From Armatimonadota bacterium (GTDB lineage: Bacteria; Armatimonadota; Hebobacteria; CAIYQO01): a stretch of 11,415 nt of DNA. The translations under genes and the position numbers were made by a program. The notes under the pieces are model-generated. The model searched no databases, was not told the origin of the DNA, and was given only the letters and a program-made list of their open reading frames with translations. Below, piece after piece: positions 1-8,031 of the stretch (its first letter is position 1; each line of letters begins with the position of its first letter). The DNA lies in NCBI GenBank assembly GCA_022708765.1, contig JAKIYB010000093.1:1-11415 (forward strand), in the 5' to 3' direction.

Positions 1-1
1 G

Positions 2-319
2 GCGGTGCGAGAGGATTCATGGTGGCAGGTCTGCTGGCTCGATCGTGGCGGGGTGATGCCGCTGGGTCGGCCAGAAGCTGGCAATGATGTCGGCGCTTTC
101 GCACGGACGGTGCTTGTTGAAGAAAACGAGCACGAAGTGGTGCTGCATGTCGGCGGCTCCCCGCCGTTGGCGGTGTGGCTGAATGAAGAACTGGTGTGGG
201 ATGGCCGCACCCCGCACGGGTATCATCCGGATGCCGACCGCTTCTCTGTGACGTTGCGCGCCGGAGAAAACCGGCTCACGGTCTTTTCCACCTGGCTCTT
301 CCATGTCTCGATTGATTGA
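2..319 (+). CDS. 3' end of a gene with a C-terminal beta-sandwich-like module (partial)
   Basis: The frame is open to the left edge, so the true start lies outside; an internal GTG at position 5 is not a convincing start because no ribosome site can be assessed. About 105 residues are visible. They alternate short hydrophobic and polar stretches, with landmarks VVLHVGG, AVWLNEELVWDG, a YHPDADRF segment and LRAGENRLTVFS. The pattern 'xVWLNxExV ... LxxGxNxLxV' is what one sees in jelly-roll or sugar-binding domains attached to glycoside hydrolases (GH2-like or PA14-like modules), so a carbohydrate-active or carbohydrate-binding protein is plausible. This is a fold-level reading only; the catalytic part, if any, is missing. 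The stop overlaps the first 17 bases of the next gene in another frame, which suggests one transcript and translational coupling. Confidence 0.6.
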   Translation, partial: AVREDSWWQVCWLDRGGVMPLGRPEAGNDVGAFARTVLVEENEHEVVLHVGGSPPLAVWLNEELVWDGRTPHGYHPDADRFSVTLRAGENRLTVFSTWLFHVSID

Positions 320-1397
320 CAACTCGGTCATCGCCGCCAATCTCACGGCTTCCGACGCATTCTGGCACCGCCGAGAGCCAGGCTCGCATCGTGTCACCGT
401 CCATTATCCTCTACCGGAGGAGTTGATCGCCTTTGACGTTCCGGCGGTGACGGATGCCGCGGTCGCGCGGGCGCTCTATCCCGCGCTGGATGCGCTGCGG
501 TGCGGCTTTCACAACCTGCCGCTGTTACGTCCATTTGTGCCAACCGGCGCCGGCACGCACCTCATCGCCTGGCTGCTCGGAGGACCGGTCACCGTCAGCG
601 GGGAAACCCGGTCGAATTTTACAGCTTGGACGGTACCGCTGGGAACAGAAGAGGATGTGTATCACCTGCGTGTGCCGGACCTGTCAGTCCACCCCTATGG
701 GCGCGCGCTGAAAGCGGCCATCGCAGCCATCCCCCCGGCGTGGCAGGCGCTGTATCCGGTGCTGATAAGCGGCGTCTCTCCCATTGATGCCGCCGCCGAC
801 CTGCTGGGCGGCACTGAGTTTTATTGTGCCTTCCACGCCGCTCCCGAAGCGCTGCGCTATCTGCTGGACTGTTGCACGGAGACGACGCTGGCGCTGTATG
901 ATCTGCAACGAACTGCCTGCGCGAATGGGCGCGGTCCATATGGCGCCCCCGGCATCTACGTCAACGACCTGGTTACCCAGTATCTGTCCTATGAGCACTG
1001 GCGCGATTTCGTGCTGCCGTGTTACCGGCGGTTGGCGCGGGCCGTGGGCGGCATCGTGCTGGGCGCGAACGCGCCGGATCCGCGCGTGTTGCCGGAGGTG
1101 ACGGCGATGGAAGGCTTCCTCGGCTGCACGGTCCATAAAGCCGTGCCGCCGGAGACAGTCATCGCCTGCCTGCGCGGTCGCGGCGTCTACCTGCTCACCA
1201 GCCACCCGTATGATCCTCGCTTCGACGCGCCCACGCTTCACCGGGGCGTCTACTACAATCCTATCGTCGCGAATCCCTACGTGAATTATCGGGAGATATT
1301 CACGGAGTTAGCCGGTGAAGTGGCGCTGCTGGTCGTGATAGACCGGCCTGGACGTGACGAGGCGCTTGCGGATGCGCACGAACTGCTGGCGAAGTAG
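303..1397 (+). CDS. URO-D-fold family protein (uroporphyrinogen decarboxylase-like), divergent
   Basis: A 364-residue protein, within the usual length of the uroporphyrinogen decarboxylase/corrinoid methyltransferase fold family. Visible family-like segments are SGVSPIDAAADLLGGTEF (about 157-173, in place of the usual G-P-x-T region plus helix), an EALRYLLDCCTETTLALYD helix (182-200), and DLVTQYLSYEHWRDFVLPCYRRL (222-244), which matches the family's D...LSPExxxEFVLPxxxRL. After it, methyltransferase relatives carry a zinc-binding H-x-C; here the place reads IVLGANAPDP (251-260), so that motif is absent. The genuine HemE arginine-rich N-terminal motif is also not seen, so a haem pathway role is unlikely. 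Family members with unassigned function are common beside sugar catabolic genes. The ATG start overlaps the preceding gene by 17 bases and no Shine-Dalgarno is evident, consistent with coupled translation. No signal peptide, so cytoplasmic. Function unknown; family call moderately sure. Confidence 0.7.
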   Translation: MSRLIDNSVIAANLTASDAFWHRREPGSHRVTVHYPLPEELIAFDVPAVTDAAVARALYPALDALRCGFHNLPLLRPFVPTGAGTHLIAWLLGGPVTVSGETRSNFTAWTVPLGTEEDVYHLRVPDLSVHPYGRALKAAIAAIPPAWQALYPVLISGVSPIDAAADLLGGTEFYCAFHAAPEALRYLLDCCTETTLALYDLQRTACANGRGPYGAPGIYVNDLVTQYLSYEHWRDFVLPCYRRLARAVGGIVLGANAPDPRVLPEVTAMEGFLGCTVHKAVPPETVIACLRGRGVYLLTSHPYDPRFDAPTLHRGVYYNPIVANPYVNYREIFTELAGEVALLVVIDRPGRDEALADAHELLAK

Positions 1398-1399
1398 TC

Positions 1400-4300
1400 T
1401 CACGGCTTTCGCGGATCAATCGCCCCCACGCGCTTCAGCGTATCCTTGCCATATGTCAGTTGCGTGCCGTCCAGCAGGGCCAGTGCGGCGGTGTTGTCAC
1501 GCAGGCGAATGACACCGGCGCGGCCGGTGAATTGCAGCGCGCCTTCCTTGACGGTGAAAGGCTCGTGTGAAAGCAGAATGAGGTCGCGCCCGCCTTTCCA
1601 CGTTACTTCGATGACGCGGGGGTCGTTCAGTCGGCGCACGGTGGCACGGGCTGGGGACGGTTCATCGGGGAGCAGGGGTTCCATATCGGGATCCGGATTC
1701 TCTTTCACCTCCGTTACCTCACCTCGGAAGGGCAGCAGCACGGTGAGGAAGTGCGTGCCGGGGTGCGCGGCGGCGCGGGCATACCAGTGCGATTTCGTAC
1801 CAAGATAGCTCACGTAATTTGTATCAACGGCGCCGGCGGTGAGCGTCACCGACGGCTTCTCCGGCGTGAGGAAGAACACGTCAAGGCCAACGCCATACCC
1901 TTTCTCGCGGATGCCGGGGAAGGAGACGCCATAGGGTGTCAGCGCCGGCTGCTCGGAATGCACGTCAAGGTTCCATTGCGGTGCCAATTCTGAGGTGACG
2001 CGGTCGTAGAGGACCAGGTAATCCGGTTCATCCGCCGCTTTGCCCTTCACCAGCACGACATGTCGGGTGTAACCGTGGACGCCGGGCAGTCGGGCGATAC
2101 CGAAGTCGGCGACACTGGTCGTCGCGAAACTCTGCACCGTGCCGCGCGCGCCGCCCGCGCCGTTGAAGGTGATGACGTTGTGATTGATGGCCCGGTTGTC
2201 GCTGCTGGAAAGGTCCAGCCCATCGCATGCCAGTGGCACGCCGAGCGCGTAAAAGGTGAACGCTCCCTCGTCATCCTGGAAGTGCGACCATACCGGTCCG
2301 CTCTTGATGATGCAGTAGGTCTCGTCGTCACCCGGCACGCGGTTGCGCATGACGAAGCCCAACCGGCCCACCACGCGGCTGGGCAGCGGCGCGGGCGCCG
2401 CCGGCAGGTCGGGATCGGCAAGATAGAGGCCCAGCGGGAGATCGTGGTTAAACGCAAGCTTGCCGCCCTGCTGCTGCCACGCCCACTGCGCCTGCGCGGC
2501 GAGTTGCGGAGCGCTCTTCTGCAGGAGTTTCGCCGCCCAGCCGCCGAGGTCGGAGACGATGGCGCCTGCGCCGGGATGATGCCCCATGCGCGGGATGATG
2601 CGCTTGCCGCCGACGCGCGGGTCGGGCGGAGTCAGGATGGTGATGAGATACTGCACGGCGTTGCGGAACTGCGGGTGCGTCGAGTAGTCGGCGATGCCCT
2701 GGCGCTGCATGGCGGCGATGAACGGGAAGAACAGGTTGCACGCGAAGGGGAAGTAGTTGCCGGGGTTCTCCTCGCCGACGCCGTCACTGTCAATATGGTG
2801 CGCGAACTCTTTCTCCAGGCTCTCGCGGGCGAACGCCTGCCATTCCGCCGCTTGCGGGTGGTTCGGCAGCATCACGCTCAGCAAGCCGAGGCTCGACCAC
2901 TGGCAGGTATTGAAATTCGGCAGGTATTTCGTGCCAATGCCCGGCTGCCAGTTGTACCACCAGTACTCGCGGTCGCGCAGGATGTGGCCGCTTACCAGCG
3001 CCCACTTCTTCCAATCCGCCCACTGCTTCGGCGTCAGGCTGCTCTGGAAGGTATCCGTCATGCGCACCGCGCCGTGCAGCGCCTGGCCGAGGGTGAGCAC
3101 GTAGGGCGTAGCGGCGTACCCGCGATACAGCACCGACTGCGCGATGAGGTCGTTGCGCCAGCTCTGCTCCCAGTGGTCGCGCACGTGGTCACGGTCGCCG
3201 AACGGCTGCGGCTTGCCGGAGACGATGATATCAATGGGCAGGTAACGCTGGCGGAACTGCCATTCTTCCAGCAGCGGCACCGTCTTCTCGCGCATGCGCG
3301 GCCAGTCCTCCTTCGTGCCGAAGAGGCGCGGCCACCGCAGGTCTTTGTCGTCATGGGTCAGCACCCAATCCTTCGTTTTGTCCAGCGGCATGTCGTTCAG
3401 CGTCAGCCGGTAATACCAGGGGTCGCAGGATCCGGCGAGTAACTGTAACTGGTAGGAGGAGATGAAATACATCAGCCCGTAGGGCGCGGTGCGCGACAGC
3501 GCCTGCTTCGCCTCGGAGGGCTTTTCGGTGCGCGCCACCGGCGCGTCGGCGGGTACGGCGCTCGCGCGAATGGCCTTGCGCGCGTCAGACGGCACCAGCG
3601 TGAAGGCGTGGAAGGTGACGTTCAGATATGATTCCAGCCGGGGTTGTCCCTTCTCCGCGCTTGCGACGGTCACCGGGTAGCCGGGCGACCAGTACCCGCC
3701 CAGGTTGGGGATGACGCTGAGGAAGTCCGTCTCGCCCTCTTTATACAGGCCATACCATCCGCCGCCAGTGTAGGCGCGCAGGTTATTCAGCGCTATGCGG
3801 CTGGCGGCTTTGCCGTCATAACGGTCATACAGCACCTGATGGCTGAAAAGGTTGGGGCGGATGCCGCGGTCCGGCGCCCAGTCGTCGAAGGTGATATGCA
3901 GCCGGCTGTCAGCATTGGGGAATGTGCCCTGTTCGATCAACCGCACGGCGGGAGAGGCGGCATACAGTTCGATATCGAGTTGATAGCTGGTCGTCGCATC
4001 TGCGAAAGTATAGCGCACGGAGACGACGGTCCGTACCGGGCCACTCACCGTCACCGCGCTCTTCACGGCGGTCGGTTGGCCGGCGTGGTGCAGGATGGAT
4101 TTCCCCAGCCATTTCCCACTGACGCCCAACACGCCCTGCAGCGGACCGGGAGTGTCCCCATCTTGGATGGGCGTTGACGTTGGCACGCGCACGCCGGTAA
4201 CGCCGTTGCGGATTTCCAGCAGGTTCCCCTGTTCGGTGACGGTGAAGGGACTGCGGGGCGTGGACGGCTTCTTCACCAGCCGGAAGTGGCGCGTGTGGTT

Positions 4301-4651
4301 GGCCTCCAGCGTATCTGCCAGCAGCCAGAGGTGCGTCGCTTGCGCTGCACCAGGGATGGCTTCGAACTGGAAGGGGATCGGCTTGTCCTGCTCATCCAGC
4401 AGCGTCCATGCCGCCGTCTTAGCGTCGTTCAGCCCTTCCAGGCGGTAATGCAATACCTCGTTGGTATAAGCAAGGCCCAGTTCTTCAGCGAGGGTAATGG
4501 CATAGCTGCCGTCGGCTGCCGGTCTAAGCGCGGTGAGCGGCGGCAAGCCGGGGAAGCGGCTGTCGGCGTCGCCGTAGCGGATAGGTGTCAGTGCCCATGC
4601 CGTCAGCGCGATGAAAAAACACAGCGTGACCCAAAATGTTCGCATGCCCAT
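1400..4651 (-). CDS. Secreted heparinase II/III-like polysaccharide lyase-type protein
   Basis: A 1083-residue protein with a signal peptide (residues 1 to about 20, RTFWVTLCFFIALTAWA, likely cut after AWA), so exported. Residues about 45-240 form a beta-sandwich-like module (LGLAYTNE, PFQF at 93-96, GVSGKWLGKS at 176-185) that recurs in the gene at the right edge. Residues about 440-720 are helical and rich in W/Y (REYWWYNWQP, EENPGNYFPFACNLFF), as expected of an alpha/alpha toroid. Residues about 755-1080 are beta-rich. The segment WSHFQDDEGAFTFYALGVPLACDG (788-811) followed by HNVITFNG (824-831) corresponds to the 'H.H.D...F.LY..G.PL..D.G ... HNT..V.G' pattern of heparinase II/III-type lyases. 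A lyase acting on a uronic-acid polysaccharide is therefore likely, but the family number and substrate are not. The ATG has GGGAGGG (4663-4657) 5 bases upstream, inside the end of the propeller gene, whose stop is 2 bases away: same operon. Confidence 0.7.
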   Translation of the reverse strand: MGMRTFWVTLCFFIALTAWALTPIRYGDADSRFPGLPPLTALRPAADGSYAITLAEELGLAYTNEVLHYRLEGLNDAKTAAWTLLDEQDKPIPFQFEAIPGAAQATHLWLLADTLEANHTRHFRLVKKPSTPRSPFTVTEQGNLLEIRNGVTGVRVPTSTPIQDGDTPGPLQGVLGVSGKWLGKSILHHAGQPTAVKSAVTVSGPVRTVVSVRYTFADATTSYQLDIELYAASPAVRLIEQGTFPNADSRLHITFDDWAPDRGIRPNLFSHQVLYDRYDGKAASRIALNNLRAYTGGGWYGLYKEGETDFLSVIPNLGGYWSPGYPVTVASAEKGQPRLESYLNVTFHAFTLVPSDARKAIRASAVPADAPVARTEKPSEAKQALSRTAPYGLMYFISSYQLQLLAGSCDPWYYRLTLNDMPLDKTKDWVLTHDDKDLRWPRLFGTKEDWPRMREKTVPLLEEWQFRQRYLPIDIIVSGKPQPFGDRDHVRDHWEQSWRNDLIAQSVLYRGYAATPYVLTLGQALHGAVRMTDTFQSSLTPKQWADWKKWALVSGHILRDREYWWYNWQPGIGTKYLPNFNTCQWSSLGLLSVMLPNHPQAAEWQAFARESLEKEFAHHIDSDGVGEENPGNYFPFACNLFFPFIAAMQRQGIADYSTHPQFRNAVQYLITILTPPDPRVGGKRIIPRMGHHPGAGAIVSDLGGWAAKLLQKSAPQLAAQAQWAWQQQGGKLAFNHDLPLGLYLADPDLPAAPAPLPSRVVGRLGFVMRNRVPGDDETYCIIKSGPVWSHFQDDEGAFTFYALGVPLACDGLDLSSSDNRAINHNVITFNGAGGARGTVQSFATTSVADFGIARLPGVHGYTRHVVLVKGKAADEPDYLVLYDRVTSELAPQWNLDVHSEQPALTPYGVSFPGIREKGYGVGLDVFFLTPEKPSVTLTAGAVDTNYVSYLGTKSHWYARAAAHPGTHFLTVLLPFRGEVTEVKENPDPDMEPLLPDEPSPARATVRRLNDPRVIEVTWKGGRDLILLSHEPFTVKEGALQFTGRAGVIRLRDNTAALALLDGTQLTYGKDTLKRVGAIDPRKP

Positions 4652-4653
4652 CG

Positions 4654-6618
4654 TTACCCTCCCAGATCAGTCGGCGTGAAGGCGCGAATCTCAAAACCCG
4701 CGCCGTCTATGTAGTAGATGCGACCGTCAACGCCTTCCTGGAAGCGACTGCCGGCAATTTCGACACCGGGCGGGCTGATTTGCCGCAAGACGCGCGCGTG
4801 ATCCATCTCATATACGGCGCCGCGCTGATAAATCAATGCCGTGCCGCGGCTTGGGCGAGGGCCGGCGTAGTAGGTGCGTTCGCCGTACAGCAGCGCCGGC
4901 GGTTCGTAGGCGGCGGTGACGGTGTTGTAGAAGAAAATGGTCCACTCCCGCCGCACCACGCCGAGCAGCAGGTCGCCTAGCAGGGTCAGATTGGTGACGG
5001 TGTTCGCTGTTGTATGCACGGCGCGCAATTCCCGACTGGCGAGATCAAACACCATGTAGGCGCCGGACGTGGCGCGCAGCCACCATTCGCCGACATACGC
5101 GCCGATGTAGAGTTCGGAACGCGATGGCGGTGCCGCCAGCGAGATGAGCTGATGGTCGGGCAGCAGCGGGCAGATGACATGCGCCAGCGTGTTCGTCGCC
5201 GGGTCAATGGCCGCCAGCGCGCCGTCCTTCGAGAGGCCGTAGTCGGCGCAGGACGCGACGTAGACCAGGCCGTCGCTGGCCCGGGTAATGTCGCGCGGGC
5301 GGTGCTGGTCGGGAGCGTGGTCATACAGGCGCAGGATGTTGTACGGGTTATCGTCCGGGGCTACGCCGGGATGCCAGGGGTGGGCGGGATCGTAGACGGA
5401 TATCCAACTCTGCGTGTAGGAGGCGAAATACATCCGCTCGTCAGCATTCGCGAAGCACCAGATTTCGCCGCCGGGACGCGGCGGCACCGCCCAGCCGAGG
5501 GCGCGGCACTCACCCGTAGCCGGCTCCACGCGCCAGAGCGCCTGGCTGTAATTGGAGCCATAAAGCCCGCCGTCCGGCCCGACATGCAGCGAGTAGAATT
5601 GCTGTGGCTTCTCCGGTTGCCAGTCCAGCTTTTCGAAATGCGTGGCGCCGGTGTCCGCGTCGTAGATGTAGAGCCCGACCTCCGGGTCATTCATGTGCGA
5701 GGTGCCGAAGGCACGGCGGCCATGCACGGCGTACCAGGTAATGCCCGGCTGCCAGCGGTCGTCCCCGGATGGCGGCTCGATGACATACGACGACGGTTTC
5801 CGCCCCCAGTATACGAGCGCGCCGCCGTCCTGGGTGTAGAGGCCGCCGTCCTCACCGACGACTTTATCCAGCCAGCGCTCGGCGAGGGCATGCGGCGGCA
5901 ACGGCGGTAACGCCGTCAGCGGCCCGGTTGTTTCCAGGTCATACGCCTGCTCGCCGACGAGCACGAAGGTCTCGAAGAAGCGCACCGGTTCCTGCTCTCC
6001 CTGGTTGCGAACGATGAGCAGCGCGCCCGTCGCGGGGTCATACATCTCCACCAGCAAGCCGGGGGTGAAGGCCATCCAGATGTGTCCGCCGGGTGTCAAG
6101 GCGATCTGCTGTGGTAAATATGCGTAGGCAGTCTTTTTCTCCGGTGGTGCCAGGTCCGTCACCCGTGTCAGGGTGGCGTCCGTGAGCGTCGCCCGGTACA
6201 GGCCGGGATGTTCACCGTGCGTGATGATCCACAGCGTCTCAGCGTCCTCCCAGGCGGCGTAGCGCGGCAGTTCCCCATCGGGAAATGCGACCGTGCCCAG
6301 CGAGGTAGTCGTACCGGTCTCCCAATCAAGGGCGACGATGCCCCGCTTCGGCAGCAGCGCGTAATAATTCTCGGTATGGGGTTTCCGCAGCAGGCATCCC
6401 CACCAGACTTCCGGCAAATCGTCGAAGACGATCCCGCGATAATGGCCGGTCTCCAGGTCGTAGAGGAGGTATTCGGAGAATGGGTCGGCGCGGTGATCGG
6501 TGCGCATGGCGAGGGTGGGGTGCCCCCACGGCCCGCGCTCCAGCACCCACGTCGCCCACACGGGGAAGGCATAGCGGCCGGGCATGGCGATCGTTTGCAG
6601 GGGGGAAGTCGTTGGCAT
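4654..6618 (-). CDS. Beta-propeller-type repeat protein, no signal peptide, unknown function
   Basis: A 654-residue protein made almost wholly of short beta-strand repeats: YLLYDLETGHYRG, LYRATLTDATL, VEMYDPATGALL, GLYIYDADTGAT, ALWRVEPATGECR, AIDPATNTL, YMVFDLASREL. The recurring '(Y/D)D(P/L/A)xTG' turns and 'DGGLY'-type strands are typical of NHL/YVTN/streptogramin-lyase-like propellers. The length could hold two propellers or one large one. I see no signal peptide or membrane segment, so it is predicted cytoplasmic, unlike its operon partner. The frame extends 20 codons further upstream, but that extension runs through a terminator hairpin. The ATG at 6618 is preceded by CAGGAGG with 5-base spacing and is clearly the better start. 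No catalytic motif is recognised. It might be a ligand-binding sensor, an oligosaccharide-processing enzyme such as a propeller-type lyase, or a scaffold. The gene sits between the prepilin terminator and the lyase-like gene, 2 bases from the latter. Confidence 0.7.
   Translation of the reverse strand: MPTTSPLQTIAMPGRYAFPVWATWVLERGPWGHPTLAMRTDHRADPFSEYLLYDLETGHYRGIVFDDLPEVWWGCLLRKPHTENYYALLPKRGIVALDWETGTTTSLGTVAFPDGELPRYAAWEDAETLWIITHGEHPGLYRATLTDATLTRVTDLAPPEKKTAYAYLPQQIALTPGGHIWMAFTPGLLVEMYDPATGALLIVRNQGEQEPVRFFETFVLVGEQAYDLETTGPLTALPPLPPHALAERWLDKVVGEDGGLYTQDGGALVYWGRKPSSYVIEPPSGDDRWQPGITWYAVHGRRAFGTSHMNDPEVGLYIYDADTGATHFEKLDWQPEKPQQFYSLHVGPDGGLYGSNYSQALWRVEPATGECRALGWAVPPRPGGEIWCFANADERMYFASYTQSWISVYDPAHPWHPGVAPDDNPYNILRLYDHAPDQHRPRDITRASDGLVYVASCADYGLSKDGALAAIDPATNTLAHVICPLLPDHQLISLAAPPSRSELYIGAYVGEWWLRATSGAYMVFDLASRELRAVHTTANTVTNLTLLGDLLLGVVRREWTIFFYNTVTAAYEPPALLYGERTYYAGPRPSRGTALIYQRGAVYEMDHARVLRQISPPGVEIAGSRFQEGVDGRIYYIDGAGFEIRAFTPTDLGG
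4657..4663 (-). promoter_or_regulatory. Ribosome binding site of the lyase-like gene, inside the propeller gene
   Basis: GGGAGGG on the minus strand lies 5 bases before the ATG at 4651 and within the last codons of the upstream propeller gene (stop at 4656-4654). It favours this ATG over the second in-frame ATG two codons later. The arrangement means ribosomes finishing the propeller gene uncover this site, so translation of the two is probably coupled. Confidence 0.7.
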
Positions 6619-6623
6619 GGCAG

Positions 6624-6630
6624 CCTCCTG
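6624..6630 (-). promoter_or_regulatory. Ribosome binding site that fixes the propeller start
   Basis: CAGGAGG on the minus strand, 5 bases before the ATG at 6618. It decides against the 20-codon upstream extension, which would read back through the terminator stem. It lies only about four bases after the terminator's T-tract, so ribosomes on a read-through or newly started transcript could load right behind the hairpin. Confidence 0.75.
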
Positions 6631-6634
6631 GCAG

Positions 6635-6680
6635 AAAAACTCGTGCGCGGTATGCCCGGGGGGATGCATACCGCGCACGA
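6635..6680 (-). terminator. Strong rho-independent terminator after the prepilin operon
   Basis: Two perfect 15-base arms, TCGTGCGCGGTATGC (6641-6655) and its reverse complement (6666-6680), are separated by a 10-base loop. Reading the minus strand, the stem is followed by G and then TTTTT (6639-6635). The hairpin starts 22 bases after the stop of the second prepilin gene (6702). A T-run follows only on the minus strand, so the terminator is oriented for the prepilin transcript. Its position in front of the propeller gene, with no evident promoter between, implies partial read-through or a promoter inside the prepilin gene. Confidence 0.85.
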
Positions 6681-6701
6681 ATGGGAGCGAGTGAAGAACG
6701 G

Positions 6702-7973
6702 TTACGGCTCGAAGATGAGGAAGAAGCCCATGTTGTTGGAACTCACCCGGAATGTCATCTCGATATTCTCCCTCGGGCGAACCGGCAGCAGGAAGACGCC
6801 GGCCGATGCATCGTAGGTCGCTTTCGTGGAGAGCGGGATGGAGGCAACGTTACTGCGAGGTGCTTCGCTTCCGATTGTCACGGTTTTGAGGCTCACGTTG
6901 CCGCTGACGTTAGCAGACCCGGTAACCAATACCGCCATCTTCTTCATCGTCGGTTTCGGAACAGAGGGAACGATGGTCAGCGTCAGCTCGGCGCCAGCGT
7001 TACCCGTGAGCGACATGAAATAATAGTTCCCGATATTCGTGCCCCAACCGATGTTATACCAGTTGTTGACACGCGACCATCCGACTAATTTGCTGGCATT
7101 ATAGACGGTGGTGCCGGTATTGGTCGGCGCGTAGGTCCACCATTCCACGCGCTGCGGGGTATTCGGCGGTCCGCCATGTCCATACCCACCGGCGCAAGAG
7201 ATTTCTTTCGTCGTGGAATTGAGCGGGGTGCCATACAACGAGTGCTGATATTTTCCAAAGACCGGGACGTTATCCCAGGCGCTCATGGCGTAGGCCATGT
7301 CAATACCGTTGCTTACCAGCGCTTTGAAAACATTCGCGCTGGCAACGGACTCTTTGAAGACCGGGCCCAGGTAAACGAGTTCGCGGATCGGCGGGTCTTT
7401 CGGGATGCAATTCACGAACATCATGCCGCTGACCTGGTTCTCCGTCACGGACGCCACGTGGCCGTCAAGGTAGGAGAGCACCGTGCTTTTATTGTGGCGG
7501 GCATCCACCATGTTCAGCACTTTCGTGAGGTCATACGAACCGCCGTCCTTGATATAGTAGCCGTTGGATGCCGGCTTGGCGAGGTCACAGGTGAGCGGCG
7601 CATCGGAGGGATCGGTAATATCGCCCAGTGACACCCCCGAGAGGTAGGAACCGGCGACGAAGAAGTAGTCCGGCTCGGTGACCGACCCTTTATGCGTCAG
7701 CGTGGGGCAGTCGAGGGTTTTGATGGCGACGCCGTAGTTCGTGGTGAGCTGCACGGGCCAGTCTCCCGCCAGGGGCAGCTTCTCTTTATTGTCCTGCGAA
7801 TACATCTGGAAGGCCAGCGCGATCTGCCGCTGGTTGTTCAGGCAGGAATTGGTTCGCGCTTTCTCCCGGGCTTTGGAGAAGACCGGGAACAGGATGGCGG
7901 CCAGGATCGCTATGATCGCGATGACCACCAGCAATTCGATGAGGGTGAACCCTCGGAATGACGAATGCCGCAT
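6702..7973 (-). CDS. Prepilin-like protein with H-X9-DG motif and large C-terminal domain (second of pair)
   Basis: A 423-residue protein. Residues 1-7 are a short leader ending in RG, followed by FTLIELLVVIAIIAILAAIL: a classic class III (type IV pilin/type II secretion pseudopilin) signal, with prepilin peptidase expected to cut between G8 and F9 and methylate the phenylalanine; glutamate 5 of the mature chain is present. Next comes LFPVFSKAREKARTNSC, the Armatimonadota-style helix, and the H-X9-DG motif (H160, D170-G171). Beyond it lies an unusually long extra region (about 180-423) ending in a beta-rich domain, LTIVPSVPKPTMKKMAVLV through LPVRP to FFLIFEP, shared with the neighbouring paralogue. 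Many family members end soon after the DG motif. The protein is probably anchored in the inner membrane or assembled on the surface, displaying the C-terminal domain. AAAGGAG lies 6 bases before the ATG. It follows its paralogue by 58 bases with no terminator between. Confidence 0.85.
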   Translation of the reverse strand: MRHSSFRGFTLIELLVVIAIIAILAAILFPVFSKAREKARTNSCLNNQRQIALAFQMYSQDNKEKLPLAGDWPVQLTTNYGVAIKTLDCPTLTHKGSVTEPDYFFVAGSYLSGVSLGDITDPSDAPLTCDLAKPASNGYYIKDGGSYDLTKVLNMVDARHNKSTVLSYLDGHVASVTENQVSGMMFVNCIPKDPPIRELVYLGPVFKESVASANVFKALVSNGIDMAYAMSAWDNVPVFGKYQHSLYGTPLNSTTKEISCAGGYGHGGPPNTPQRVEWWTYAPTNTGTTVYNASKLVGWSRVNNWYNIGWGTNIGNYYFMSLTGNAGAELTLTIVPSVPKPTMKKMAVLVTGSANVSGNVSLKTVTIGSEAPRSNVASIPLSTKATYDASAGVFLLPVRPRENIEMTFRVSSNNMGFFLIFEP

Positions 7974-8031
7974 GAAACACTCCTTTCATCAAATCAGATG
8001 GCGACGGAAACGCAGACTCCCGCGCCGCTGT

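Noticed and set aside
2060..3442. Long plus-strand open frame (460 codons) antisense to the lyase-like gene
   Set aside because: It is a GC-rich shadow frame. Its product is arginine- and alanine-rich with no recognisable domain, while the minus-strand frame has a signal peptide and family motifs.
5014..5910. Plus-strand open frame (298 codons) antisense to the propeller gene
   Set aside because: Low-complexity R/A/G/V composition and no ribosome site; explained by codon bias of the real minus-strand gene.
6619..6678. Twenty-codon N-terminal extension of the propeller gene
   Set aside because: It would be encoded by the terminator stem, and a better ribosome site and ATG lie at 6630-6618.
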